DNA from: a virus
Length of the DNA stretch: 64,000 nt
Direction: 5' to 3' (one strand)
Virus record (IMG/VR): IMGVR_UViG_3300034072_000369
Location: 1 to 64,000 of that record
The notes under the pieces were generated by a model. That model was not told the DNA's origin and ran no database searches. It saw nothing but the letters and a program-made list of their open reading frames with translations. This document shows positions 1 to 9,500 of this stretch, piece after piece. The translations under genes were made by a program, and so were the position numbers. Each line of letters opens with the position of its first letter. The first letter of the stretch is position 1.

Positions 1-1308
1 GGTTATCAGGCGCTGTACACGAACACTACCGGCACCATTAACACCGCCTTGGGGACTCAGGCCGGGTACAGCAACACCACAAGCACTGAAAGTGTTTATG
101 TTGGCTATCGGGCCGGGTATTTGACCACTGGCGAATTCAATACGTTTGTTGGTGGAGAGGCGGGGCGAGACGTCACCACGGGAACTCGAAATACGTTGAT
201 CGGTATTGGTGCTGGCTATCTGATGACGACTGGTGGAAAGAACACGGTCATCGGCAACTTCTCCGGCAACCAAGGTGGCCTCGACATCCGCACTGCCAAC
301 AACTACATCGTGCTGTCGGATGGGGATGGGAATCCGAGGGTTACAATAGATAGCTCCGGCTACACTCAAACAGGCGATAAGACTTTTGTAGTTTATGGTG
401 ATAAAACCCAGTATCATCCAGTACTAATATTCCCTGGTAATAATAGTAGGATGATTACGGTATATCGTCATGATGTACATCAGGATGAGTTGTGGCGTGG
501 CGCGGGAATGATTAGACTTTTTGCCTATGGATTCGGTTGGGGGACAAGTGCACAATCCTTAGTCGCTGATATTACTATTAGAACTGATGATTCAGGAATA
601 TCTCCATTTGGAGCAATAACTACTTATTATCCTTCTAATACTGGAGTTGTTGTCTTCTTAAGAGGGGGCACTACGTTTATAACTGATGGTATTATTGCAT
701 CTAATCAAGGAACATTTATAGATGCTGCAACTGTAGTATATTCATCTACAACGGTAGGATCTGGTACTTATGGAAATGGTTTATTGTATAAAGGTCGATA
801 TGAAGAGTATGGTCCTTATAATGCTACAATTGCTCCTAATTCACCTAATCTTATAGCAAATCGTGGGATTCAGTTCCCCGCCACCCAAAACGCATCGTCC
901 AACGCCAACACGCTGGATGACTATGAGGAGGGGACTTGGACGCCGACTTATTACGGATCAACTTCTGCTGGTACTACAACCTACGTTACACAAAGCGGTA
1001 TTTATACTAAGGTTGGCCGAGTGGTAACGGCAACTTTTAACTTGTCTATAACAAATGCCACTGGAACGGGCGATATCCGAATTGGTGGATTGCCATTTGC
1101 TTCTGACTCATCAGCCGCCAACCAGACAATGTCGGCCATTGCTGCTGATGCCTTGACTTGGACAGGCGACTACTTGGTTTTGTACGTGCAAAACAATACA
1201 TCAATTGGTCGAGTTTACCGAGTAACAGCGGGATCGGGGTTAAACGATACCGCAATTGATACAGCGTGCAGTTTGTACGCCACCGTTACTTATATAGCAA
1301 GCGCATAA
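1..1308 (+). CDS. Tail fibre / adhesin, 5' end missing
   Basis: The frame is open from base 1, so this is the C-terminal part of a longer protein; the TTG at 49 is not its start. The first ~100 visible residues are degenerate ~20-residue repeats around AGY/AGR and GN.T.IG, a pattern of trimeric phage fibres. The middle is AT-rich and not recognised. The last ~130 residues begin with LDDYEEGTWTPT, a motif seen at the head of C-terminal domains of many phage fibre proteins. GC content changes abruptly near 350 and 870, inside the gene, which suggests domain exchange. A role in host attachment is inferred from the repeats and from the neighbouring fibre genes. Confidence 0.75.
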   Translation, partial: GYQALYTNTTGTINTALGTQAGYSNTTSTESVYVGYRAGYLTTGEFNTFVGGEAGRDVTTGTRNTLIGIGAGYLMTTGGKNTVIGNFSGNQGGLDIRTANNYIVLSDGDGNPRVTIDSSGYTQTGDKTFVVYGDKTQYHPVLIFPGNNSRMITVYRHDVHQDELWRGAGMIRLFAYGFGWGTSAQSLVADITIRTDDSGISPFGAITTYYPSNTGVVVFLRGGTTFITDGIIASNQGTFIDAATVVYSSTTVGSGTYGNGLLYKGRYEEYGPYNATIAPNSPNLIANRGIQFPATQNASSNANTLDDYEEGTWTPTYYGSTSAGTTTYVTQSGIYTKVGRVVTATFNLSITNATGTGDIRIGGLPFASDSSAANQTMSAIAADALTWTGDYLVLYVQNNTSIGRVYRVTAGSGLNDTAIDTACSLYATVTYIASA

Positions 1309-1339
1309 CCAACAATGACACATCAATAAAGGAATCATC

Positions 1340-1600
1340 ATGTCAACATTCACTGAAGTCACCTACATCTCTCAATTCGACATTCAACCCAACGGGTGCA
1401 TTGGTGTCCGCAAGACCACCGATGTGCTGAAGGATGGCGTTGTCATTTCCAGCACCTACTGGCGTTGTGTCCTTGTGCCCAACGACCCGCAGGCATCCAC
1501 GGTGCTTGACGAGGCTTACTACCTCAACATCGCCAATTACGCTTGGAGCCAACCGTCGCCCCAACCGTATAACCCGAATCCCCCAACCCCCGGAGTTTGA
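1340..1600 (+). CDS. Small fibre-associated protein, 86 aa
   Basis: Starts at ATG 1340 after AAAGGA. It has no recognised domain. The protein ends in a proline-rich tail (PSPQPYNPNPPTPG). Its DNA is GC-rich like the ends of the adjacent fibre gene, so it probably moved together with the fibre. Accessory or chaperone role for the fibre is only an inference from position. Confidence 0.6.
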   Translation: MSTFTEVTYISQFDIQPNGCIGVRKTTDVLKDGVVISSTYWRCVLVPNDPQASTVLDEAYYLNIANYAWSQPSPQPYNPNPPTPGV

Positions 1601-1602
1601 AC

Positions 1603-1821
1603 ATGACTGAACAAGAAAAGCCCACCGCCGAAGAAATCGCTCGCCACTACTCGGCAGCAATGGACTCCGTTAATCTAATCAACGCAGGCAAACCTGAACA
1701 AATGTCAGACATTGAATGGACAGATTGCCTAAATCGAAATAAAGAACATCTTAAGATTATGTTAGCTAAATCATGGTGGACTTCAGAAGATCTTACACCA
1801 CTTATAAATGCATCTCAGTAA
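1603..1821 (+). CDS. Hypothetical protein, 72 aa
   Basis: ATG 1603 lies just after the stop of the previous gene with GGAG upstream; the in-frame TTG at 1597 is less likely. The first ~25 codons are GC-rich (EKPTAEEIARHYSAAMDS) and the rest AT-rich, so a composition boundary falls inside the ORF. The C-terminal half resembles a small tail-associated helical protein (W.DCL.RN.EHL.IML). No function assigned. Confidence 0.6.
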   Translation: MTEQEKPTAEEIARHYSAAMDSVNLINAGKPEQMSDIEWTDCLNRNKEHLKIMLAKSWWTSEDLTPLINASQ

Positions 1822-1860
1822 GAGGAACCTAATATGAATTTAAATAAGAAGGAGTAATAT

Positions 1861-3651
1861 ATGTCAACAGACTATCCTAATATTAGGCCCTCATTATTAC
1901 TTGATTTTGCGAATACCAAGAAGCTAGACCCTCGCATTACCTTTACCCGCACGACCACAGCGACTTATTACGATGGGGTCACGACTGCGAAGGCAGAGCA
2001 GAATTTGCTGTTGCAGTCGCAGGACTTTACGACGACTTGGACTAACGTCCGATCTACAGATGTTGCAAATACAGACATAGCTCCCGATGGAACTACTACC
2101 GCTGATTCGCTTTTACAGGCATCTGGTCAAACAACCTATGGTGGTATAACACAGAACGCTACAGTAGTTGCTGGCGATTACGTTTTGTCTGTGTTTGCGA
2201 AGCCAAACGGTAAGAACTTTCTGGTGATACTTGAGCAGCTATTGGATGGAACAAGTAAGGTTACTTGGTTCAATGTATCTACTGGAACGATTGGAACAAC
2301 AAACGCAGGACATACAGCGACCATTTCTGCGGCGGCAAACAGCTATTATCGTTGCTCTATTAAATTTACAGCGAATGCTTCAAGAACCGCTGCTGTAATC
2401 TTCTATGTTGCCGACACAGACGGCTCAACTGTCGTCACAGATTCAGGCGGTCTATTCATCTGGGGCGCACAACTAGAACAACGCTCCTCTGTCACCTCCT
2501 ACACCGCCACAACCACTCAGCCGATTACCAACTACATTCCTGTCTTGCTCACAGCGGCAAGCGGTGTGCCACGGTTTGACCACAACCCGACTACGGATGA
2601 GAGCCTTGGGTTGTTGGTGGAGGAGCAGAGGACGAATCTGCTGACGTATTCGGCAGAGTTTGCAGACGCTTCGTGGAATAAGACTCGGGCAAGTATTACG
2701 AGTAACACTATTGTTGCGCCGGATGGGACGCTGACGGGTGATAAGTTAGTTGAAGATACGACGGCAAGTAATACGCACTTTACAAGTTCTTCTATTTCTT
2801 TTACATCAGGAACGGCTTACACATATTCTATATATGCTAAACAATCAGAAGCAAACCGCTATTTGCAGATAGAGCTTTCATCTGCTGCTTTTGGCTCAAA
2901 TTTACGTGCCACTTTTTATGTTAGCGCAGGAACAGTTACAACAAATGGAGGATCAGCCTCAATTGCTCCCGTTGGAAATGGTTGGTATCGATGTGTGTTT
3001 ACTGCAACCGCAACCGCAACTGCATCTGCAACTGTGTATCAAACGTTGGCTAACACATACGCCGCTTCTCTTGCTGCTATTACCTACACCGGCGATGGCT
3101 ACTCAGGCATCTTCATCTGGGGCGCTCAACTAGAAGCCGGAGCCTTCCCCACCAGCTACATCGCCACAACAGCCGCAACGGTTACGCGCAATGCCGACTC
3201 AGCACGCATGACGGGTAGTAACTTTACGAGTTGGTATAGCGCTGCGGAGGGGACGGTTTATACGGAGGCAAGCAAATTTGCTAATGCTGGTGCGGGCTTG
3301 ATTTGGTCTATTGATGACGGAACTGCGTCAAACCGCATGGGCATTGTGTTTAGCACCGCAACGCAAGCGCGTTATAGGTCAGTTACTAACGGCACGACAG
3401 ACGTTTCTATTGACACGACGGTTTCAGCAGACGCGTTTGTGAAATATGCAAGCGCATATAAAGTCAATGACTTTGCCATTTCAATAAACGGAGCCGCTGC
3501 GTCAACCGATACTTCTGCATTGGTTCCCACAGTATCGCAAATCGGCATTGGTCAGCAGTTTGGAGCAGGCTTCATCAACGGCACCATCAAAAAGATTGCC
3601 TACTACCCACTACGTGTCACTAATGCTCAACTTCAAGCCTTAACCTCATGA
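1861..3651 (+). CDS. Tail fibre with two carbohydrate-binding-like modules and a LamG-like C-terminus
   Basis: 596 aa. The N-terminus (LLLDFANTKKLDPRITFTR) is typical of a family of phage fibre proteins. Two copies of a ~170-residue module follow: each opens with NLL..S..F...W, contains APDGT..D.L, and closes with G.FIWGAQLE....TSY (about residues 40-215 and 255-435). These resemble carbohydrate-binding beta-sandwich modules. The last ~140 residues look like a concanavalin/LamG-type domain ending ING.IKKIAYYPLRVTNAQLQALT. Likely binds host surface glycans. The start is AT-rich and the rest GC-rich, suggesting the adhesin part was exchanged onto a resident N-terminus. Confidence 0.75.
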   Translation: MSTDYPNIRPSLLLDFANTKKLDPRITFTRTTTATYYDGVTTAKAEQNLLLQSQDFTTTWTNVRSTDVANTDIAPDGTTTADSLLQASGQTTYGGITQNATVVAGDYVLSVFAKPNGKNFLVILEQLLDGTSKVTWFNVSTGTIGTTNAGHTATISAAANSYYRCSIKFTANASRTAAVIFYVADTDGSTVVTDSGGLFIWGAQLEQRSSVTSYTATTTQPITNYIPVLLTAASGVPRFDHNPTTDESLGLLVEEQRTNLLTYSAEFADASWNKTRASITSNTIVAPDGTLTGDKLVEDTTASNTHFTSSSISFTSGTAYTYSIYAKQSEANRYLQIELSSAAFGSNLRATFYVSAGTVTTNGGSASIAPVGNGWYRCVFTATATATASATVYQTLANTYAASLAAITYTGDGYSGIFIWGAQLEAGAFPTSYIATTAATVTRNADSARMTGSNFTSWYSAAEGTVYTEASKFANAGAGLIWSIDDGTASNRMGIVFSTATQARYRSVTNGTTDVSIDTTVSADAFVKYASAYKVNDFAISINGAAASTDTSALVPTVSQIGIGQQFGAGFINGTIKKIAYYPLRVTNAQLQALTS

Positions 3652-3659
3652 GGTCACCC

Positions 3660-4022
3660 ATGAACGATTACCGATTGCAATTTGCTGATGAGGCTGCATG
3701 GTGGGCCGCTGCTGCTTCTGAAGGGTGGGTGCATCATGAGTACGCCCCCCAGACTGTAGAGCCTGATCAAGAGCCTCCAGAACCTATTGTTAAAAACAAA
3801 TGGTTAGATACTAGCGAACGTGACTTTGATATAATAGGTACTATTTATAAACCTACAGGTAATACAATAGAACAAGAAGGTATAGAGATTCAAGAAATGA
3901 CTGCAATAAATGGCTATCATGTAAATATTAGATTGCACAATACAGAATTACCAGAGTCTATGGCTCAATACGTAGTTATCCCAAACAATCCTGTCCGTAC
4001 ATGGGCAGGTACTTCAATTTAA
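3660..4022 (+). CDS. Hypothetical protein near fibre, 120 aa
   Basis: I prefer ATG 3660 (GAGG six bases upstream) over the in-frame ATG 3648, which has no ribosome site and overlaps the previous stop. The N-terminal ~45 residues are tryptophan-rich and encoded by GC-rich DNA; the remainder is AT-rich. No domain recognised; location suggests a fibre-associated or fibre-chaperone protein. Confidence 0.6.
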   Translation: MNDYRLQFADEAAWWAAAASEGWVHHEYAPQTVEPDQEPPEPIVKNKWLDTSERDFDIIGTIYKPTGNTIEQEGIEIQEMTAINGYHVNIRLHNTELPESMAQYVVIPNNPVRTWAGTSI

Positions 4023-4031
4023 GGAAATATC

Positions 4032-4253
4032 ATGCAACAACAGCAACCTATCAATACTGTTCTCAATCTGACCTTAGATGAGGTAAATGCAATCCTTAAT
4101 GGATTAGGTAGAAGTTATACATATAATGAAATTGTAGGATTAATAGATAAAATTAAAGAACAAGTAGTACCACAATTACCTTTGCCACAATTTCAAGAAA
4201 ACAAACCGCAAGAACCAGTTGCGGAGACTCCTGAGGTAAATAATGGCCAATGA
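4032..4253 (+). CDS. Small phage protein, 73 aa
   Basis: Starts at ATG 4032 after AAGGAAA. Its core (LTLDEVNAILNGLGR.YTYNEIVGLIDKIKEQ) belongs to a small-protein pattern I recognise from many phages with no known function. The tail is rich in P, Q and E. It overlaps the next gene by 11 bases, so the two are probably translationally coupled. Confidence 0.65.
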   Translation: MQQQQPINTVLNLTLDEVNAILNGLGRSYTYNEIVGLIDKIKEQVVPQLPLPQFQENKPQEPVAETPEVNNGQ

Positions 4254-4464
4254 AGATCTAGACAAACGATTATCAGTACACGAGGCTATATGCGCACAAC
4301 GATATAAAGCAATAGAAGAATCTTTTGACAGAATGGATCATAGATTTGATAGTGGATCTAAAAGAATGCAAAAGATTGAATATTTACTGTATGGCGTTAT
4401 GCTTGCGGTATTACTAGGTCCAGGAGCAGCAGCAATATTCTTTAAGAAGCTCCTTGGAATGTAA
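4243..4464 (+). CDS. Small single-span membrane protein, 73 aa
   Basis: The N-terminal ~45 residues are charged and helical (coiled-coil-like); residues ~48-66 are a hydrophobic span (LLYGVMLAVLLGPGAAAIFF) followed by KK. The arrangement resembles XhlA-type haemolysin-associated or holin-partner proteins, but I cannot assign it to that family with certainty. Confidence 0.6.
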   Translation: MANEDLDKRLSVHEAICAQRYKAIEESFDRMDHRFDSGSKRMQKIEYLLYGVMLAVLLGPGAAAIFFKKLLGM

Positions 4465-4473
4465 AGGATAAAT

Positions 4474-4662
4474 ATGAAAATTAATTTAGAAAGTAAAACT
4501 ACTGTAGAAGAAAAGCCAATTTTAATTGAGCGTTTTCAGAATTGTATCCCATGTAACTGGATTATCACCACTGAAGGAGATACAATTTCAGCAGTAAATG
4601 ATCAAAGTAAAGAAACCTTTAAAGGCTCTATTGCAGATTTTAATCGAAAACTAAGGGGCTAA
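4474..4662 (+). CDS. Hypothetical protein, 62 aa
   Basis: ATG 4474 follows AAAGGAT. Short soluble protein predicted to be mainly beta (NWIITTEGDTISAVND.SKETFKG). No family recognised. One base separates its stop from the portal gene start. Confidence 0.55.
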   Translation: MKINLESKTTVEEKPILIERFQNCIPCNWIITTEGDTISAVNDQSKETFKGSIADFNRKLRG

Positions 4663-4663
4663 T

Positions 4664-6247
4664 ATGACTGTAGTAAACGCTGCCCAGGCTTCAGTTAAAA
4701 CTGTAGGAGATCCTAATGCGTCTTATGAGTCATTAAAGCCTCTCTGGAATAAAAGCAGAGCAGTATGTAGCGGGGAGCGTTACGTCAAAGATTTTGACGG
4801 AGCTATTGATGTTATTAACTTCAATAACTTACTAATTCCATTCTCTCCTTCAATGACTCAAAAGCAGTATAATTTCTATAAAGCTGAAGCGGAATTACCT
4901 GGAATTGTTGCTCAATTTTGTAAGATGATTGTAGGTGGACTATTAAGAAAAGCTCCAATTTTACAACTACCTGAAAATTATGTGTCTGATGCCTTTAATT
5001 GGATAATGAATGAGTTTGGTAAAGATGACAGTTCATTAACATCTTTTCTAGATTCAGTCTTATGGGAAGAAGTTCAAACAAGTAGAGCTTGGGTCTTTGT
5101 TGATTATCCTAAGATTAATAATCCAGAAGCATTAACTAAGCAAGAGCAACAAACCTTTAAACCCTATCCAATTTTACAAAAAGCCGAATCTGTAATAAAT
5201 TGGAAAATATCTGAAGATAGGTTTGGCAAGACAATTTTAACACGAGTCATCGTTAGAGGCTTTAAAGAAGAATATGAAGCATCCAATGAATTTCATCCAG
5301 TATTTAAAGATACTGTATGGGTGCACGATCTCGATGATTTAGGCTACTATCGAATAAGAATGTATCAAGCGTCTGCTAATGCAACAAAAGTAGAAGTAGT
5401 TTCAGGTCAACAAATTAAGAAGCCTTCTGAAAATAAACTTACATTTGACTTAAAAGAAGAAATTACTAATATAATGTCAAATGGCCAACGTCTTAAAATG
5501 ATTCCTGCATGGCCATTAAATGGGTCCATTGATGCAATTGAACCTATGTTGTCTCCTATCATTGATAAAGAAATTAGTTTATACAATAAACTAAGCCGAA
5601 GAAATCACTTATTATATGGTGCATCTACCTATACACCAATCATTATCTCAGATATAAGTGATGACGAATTTGAACAAATTGTCGAAGGTGGTCTAGGAAC
5701 TTGGATAAGACTTAGACAAGGAGATGATGCCAAGGTATTAGAAACGCCTACAGCTGCTTTACAAGATATGGATAGAGCTATTGCTGCATCTATTGAAGAA
5801 ATGGCTAAACTTGGCATAAGAATGTTAACGCCTGAAACTGCTCAATCTGGTATTGCACTTGAGATTAGAAATGCTGCACAAACAGCTCAATTAGGTACTT
5901 TAAATAATAAAGTAAGTGCAACTATGTCTCAAATAATTGCATTTATGCTTAATTGGCGATACAATACTGATCTTAAAGCATCTGATATTCATTTTAGTTT
6001 ATCACAAGACTTTAATCCAACACCTTTAGGTGCTGATTGGTTAAGGCTTGCAACAGAATGGTATAAGGAAGGGTTAATACCACGCTCTGTTTGGATTATG
6101 ATGCTAAAGCTAAATGATATGGTTCCTCCAGATTATGATGATGAAGAAGGTAAACAAGAGATAACTGCTGATGAAAGTTTAATTAGTAAACCTGATAATT
6201 CAGACTTTGCTAGGAGAATTGCAGATGAAGAAAACACCAAGCTCTAA
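4664..6247 (+). CDS. Portal protein (DUF4055-like)
   Basis: 527 aa, the usual size for a portal subunit. The order portal, small ORFs, MuF protein, scaffold, capsid is the standard head module, and the sequence (residues ~60-110 with AELPGIVAQFCKMIVGGLLRK, later LGTWIRLRQGDDAKVLETP and an alpha-helical crown region near SGIALEIRNAAQTAQL) resembles the DUF4055 portal group. It would form the dodecameric DNA entry ring at the capsid vertex and bind the terminase. Start ATG 4664 has AAGGGG upstream. The end overlaps the next small ORF. Confidence 0.8.
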   Translation: MTVVNAAQASVKTVGDPNASYESLKPLWNKSRAVCSGERYVKDFDGAIDVINFNNLLIPFSPSMTQKQYNFYKAEAELPGIVAQFCKMIVGGLLRKAPILQLPENYVSDAFNWIMNEFGKDDSSLTSFLDSVLWEEVQTSRAWVFVDYPKINNPEALTKQEQQTFKPYPILQKAESVINWKISEDRFGKTILTRVIVRGFKEEYEASNEFHPVFKDTVWVHDLDDLGYYRIRMYQASANATKVEVVSGQQIKKPSENKLTFDLKEEITNIMSNGQRLKMIPAWPLNGSIDAIEPMLSPIIDKEISLYNKLSRRNHLLYGASTYTPIIISDISDDEFEQIVEGGLGTWIRLRQGDDAKVLETPTAALQDMDRAIAASIEEMAKLGIRMLTPETAQSGIALEIRNAAQTAQLGTLNNKVSATMSQIIAFMLNWRYNTDLKASDIHFSLSQDFNPTPLGADWLRLATEWYKEGLIPRSVWIMMLKLNDMVPPDYDDEEGKQEITADESLISKPDNSDFARRIADEENTKL

Positions 6248-6380
6248 CCTAATGAAAGAAGGTCTTTACAAGATGAAGGAATTACAAACTCCTCGTAAAG
6301 ACATGAATGAAAATAGAGACATATGGAAAAATAAAGATATGTCAAAAAGTGCTGAAATTGCATCTAAAATAAAGAGGTGA
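6225..6380 (+). CDS. Small basic protein, 51 aa
   Basis: Too short for most ORF cut-offs. ATG 6225 lies inside the end of the portal gene with a strong AGGAGA seven bases upstream; an in-frame ATG at 6252 would give 42 aa. The protein is lysine-rich and polar ([19 protein letters not shown]). Function unknown; it sits between portal and MuF gene in the head operon. Confidence 0.55.
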   Translation: MKKTPSSNLMKEGLYKMKELQTPRKDMNENRDIWKNKDMSKSAEIASKIKR

Positions 6381-6384
6381 TACT

Positions 6385-6537
6385 ATGCCACTAAAGAAGG
6401 GTTATTCTCAGAAAACAATTTCTCAGAATATTAGTACGATGGTTAAAGAAGGCCGTCCGCAAAATCAAGCTATTGCTATTGCTTTAGAAAAAGCTCGAGA
6501 AGCGGAGCAAAAGAAATCTAAATCGAAATCAAAATAG
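6385..6537 (+). CDS. Small conserved phage protein, 50 aa
   Basis: Sequence [18 protein letters not shown] then [18 protein letters not shown] matches a short protein pattern I recognise from many phage head modules next to portal or MuF genes. The C-terminus is a run of K and S. Its stop is followed at once by the ribosome site of the MuF-RNA polymerase gene. Function unknown. Confidence 0.7.
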   Translation: MPLKKGYSQKTISQNISTMVKEGRPQNQAIAIALEKAREAEQKKSKSKSK

Positions 6538-6546
6538 GTGAGATTT

Positions 6547-9500
6547 ATGTCCATCAACGCTAATACACAAATTTATGACAAAGCAATAGATAGAGCTGCA
6601 ATGATAAGGCTCTACGAGAGACGTGTCAATGGTAAGATTGAATTAGTTATTGATGGTCATACCGTCCGAGTAGATAAACTTATCAAAGATGCAAATCTTT
6701 CAACTAAAGGCTTTAATAGATTACAGGAAGCCATTGATCAGGAACTTCAGCGAACATATAAAGAAGCATTCAATATCAGTAAAAGATCTTTATTAGATCT
6801 TGTTTCTGATCAAATCTCATTTACATACCAAAATGTAGAATCTGCATTAGGTAAGATTTGGCGTGCTGAAAGACCTCCTAAAAGAGTAGCTGAAGAAATT
6901 GTACTTGAAAAACCATTACATTCTAATCAAACTTTAGCTGCTGGTTGGGCAGGTATAAGTTCTAATGAGAAGAGACGTATTGAAGCCTTAATTAGAAAAG
7001 GAATTGCAGAAAATAAAACTGTAGATGAAATTGCTTTAGATGTAAGACGAGGCAATATTCATAGTATTAGTCGTATGCAATCAAAGGCATTAGTAGTAAC
7101 TGCAATAACTTCTGTAACAGCTCAAACGGATCATGCAGTATATAAAGCAAATGAAAAAGCTATCCAAGGTTGGCAATATGTTGCTGTGTTAGACTCTAGG
7201 ACAACTCCACTCTGTGCTCATAGAGATGGTAAAATATATCCAATAGATGACACACGACATTTGCCACCAGCTCATTTTCATTGTAGATCTACTACAATTC
7301 CTGTATTCAAATCATGGGAAGATATGAGTAAATTAGAAGGTGTTGCACAAATACGGCGTAGGAATATCTCAAATCTTAGTGATAAGGATATTCAATTCTA
7401 TGATGGTCAAACGCCTATGCGAGAGACCTATAATTCTTGGTTGTTAAGACAAGATAAAAGTGTACAATTACGTCATATTGGAGATTATCAAAAAGTTGAG
7501 TTATTTAGATCTGGCCAACTAGAATTAAGTAAGTTCACTAATGATGAAGGTAATTCTTTAGGTATAAAAGAACTTAGAGCAATGACAGATAGTGGATATA
7601 CGCTACCAAATGACACAAGGAAATTTGCATTAGCTAAAGAAAAACTAGATGCAATGCAATTAGGCGCAAATACTCCTGATGACCTAATTAATGACAAACA
7701 ATTAAGACAAACCTTACTTGACTATTATCTATTACAGGCTGGAGATCTTAGTGGTAATTTGTCTCTAACTAACTATAGAGGCACTCTAATGGGTGTTAAG
7801 CGATCTGTAAAGAATCGCGTTTTATCTACTCCTCCTAGAGAAGATCAGCTAAAGTTTAATCCAATAACAGGTCGATATGAAGATGTTAGACTGTATCAAC
7901 CAAATCCATCAGTATTAACCAATAACATAAGACTTATTGATGAGAGTACTAAGCTTTTAGATAGAGATAAAGAATTTATTAAAAACTTTGTAGATAATCT
8001 AGCTGAAAGAATGAGTGTTAATGAAAGAGCAGTAATTGCAGATAATTTAAGAATAATTTTTGGAAGATATCGAGACAATCCAGACGTATGGGTTAATCTG
8101 AAAGCAATTATTCAGAGTCAAATTAAGTTTGATGTAATGAATGTATCAGATGCTATTGAGACTCAGATTCGAAGAGACTCTGACATCTTAAAGAAAATCT
8201 TACAAGATAATTATATTGATCCAGTATTAGGTCCAGTACAATTACAAGATTTACATGATAAGTTTATAGATAATATCTTAAAACGAAATAGATGGGAAGA
8301 TAAAGTTGCACCTAAGATTGCTAATGAACTAAGGAATGTATTTGATTATAAAATACCTCTAGTTATTAAAAATAGAATTTCTGATAGAGATTTACAACAA
8401 TTCTATCTAAGATTTGCGCATAGATTAAGTTTAGCGGATTCTCCAGACAGAGATCAATTCGCTATTGCATTAGGAAGAGATCTCTATAACTTAGCAAATT
8501 TAAATGGTTATAAGAGAAAATGGTATGATCTTGGATTATCTTTACTAGAATCTAAGAATGTAAAGAAATTCTTTGAAGTTGAAACATTTGGTGTTCAAAA
8601 GAGGCGAATGAAAAGTAAGTTAAGTTCAGCTTACTTTGGACCTTATTATGATACACTGTCTTATAATATTCGAGTTGTAGACCCAAGAATTCAAGAATAT
8701 GCTCAACTTAATAGAAAAATAGATCTAGGACTAAGAATTAGTGTAACTGAAGATAAGAATAGACTTGTTTTCAGAGAAGGTTATAAAACCTACTTTATTG
8801 ATCGTGGAATTTTAGGATATGAAGATACTAGAATACCAATTACATCTACTAGTAGTTTTAGCGATTTTCCAGAAGAATTTGTCGACAAAGAATTTATAGA
8901 TGCTTTAAATTGGGCATCTAAGGCAAAATATAAAATAGATCAGGATTATTTCGACTTTGTACGAAAATTACTATACTTTGAAGACGACAGAGGTAATGCT
9001 AAGAAGTATAATGACTTGAACGAATATCGTAAATATATGGCATCTCGAGGAGATACATATGAGCGATTTAAGGCAATGGAATGGTTAAGAGCTTCTGGTA
9101 AGTCTTTTAGCAATCATCCATTCATTGATCATCGTGCTCGTATTTATGATCGTGGTCTAATTAGTCCTCAATCAGGTGAAGCTTTTAGACCATTTTTGAA
9201 CACAGAAGAAGTTAAGAAATTTAGTCCTGATGACTTTAGAAATTTACAAGATCAAATAGGAGCTTTTCTTGGTGGATTAAATGATTACTTTGAAGGCAGA
9301 TTTAATTCTTTATCATTTACTGGCAGACAAAAAGTTGCCGAGAAATGGAGACCAGAATTAATAAGAGTAGGTAATCATATGCTAAGAGGTAAACCTAATG
9401 ATATTAGAGCTATATTAGAATCTGATTTTGTTTCTAGAGTAGATGGTGAAGAATTAAATAAATTCTTTAGATTTGCATTAGAAATTGCTAAAATTGATAA

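Noticed and set aside
1046-1255. ORF on the - strand, 69 aa (and other - strand ORFs across the window)
   Set aside because: All lie within clear + strand genes and none has a recognisable domain or ribosome site; they are shadows of the + strand frames.
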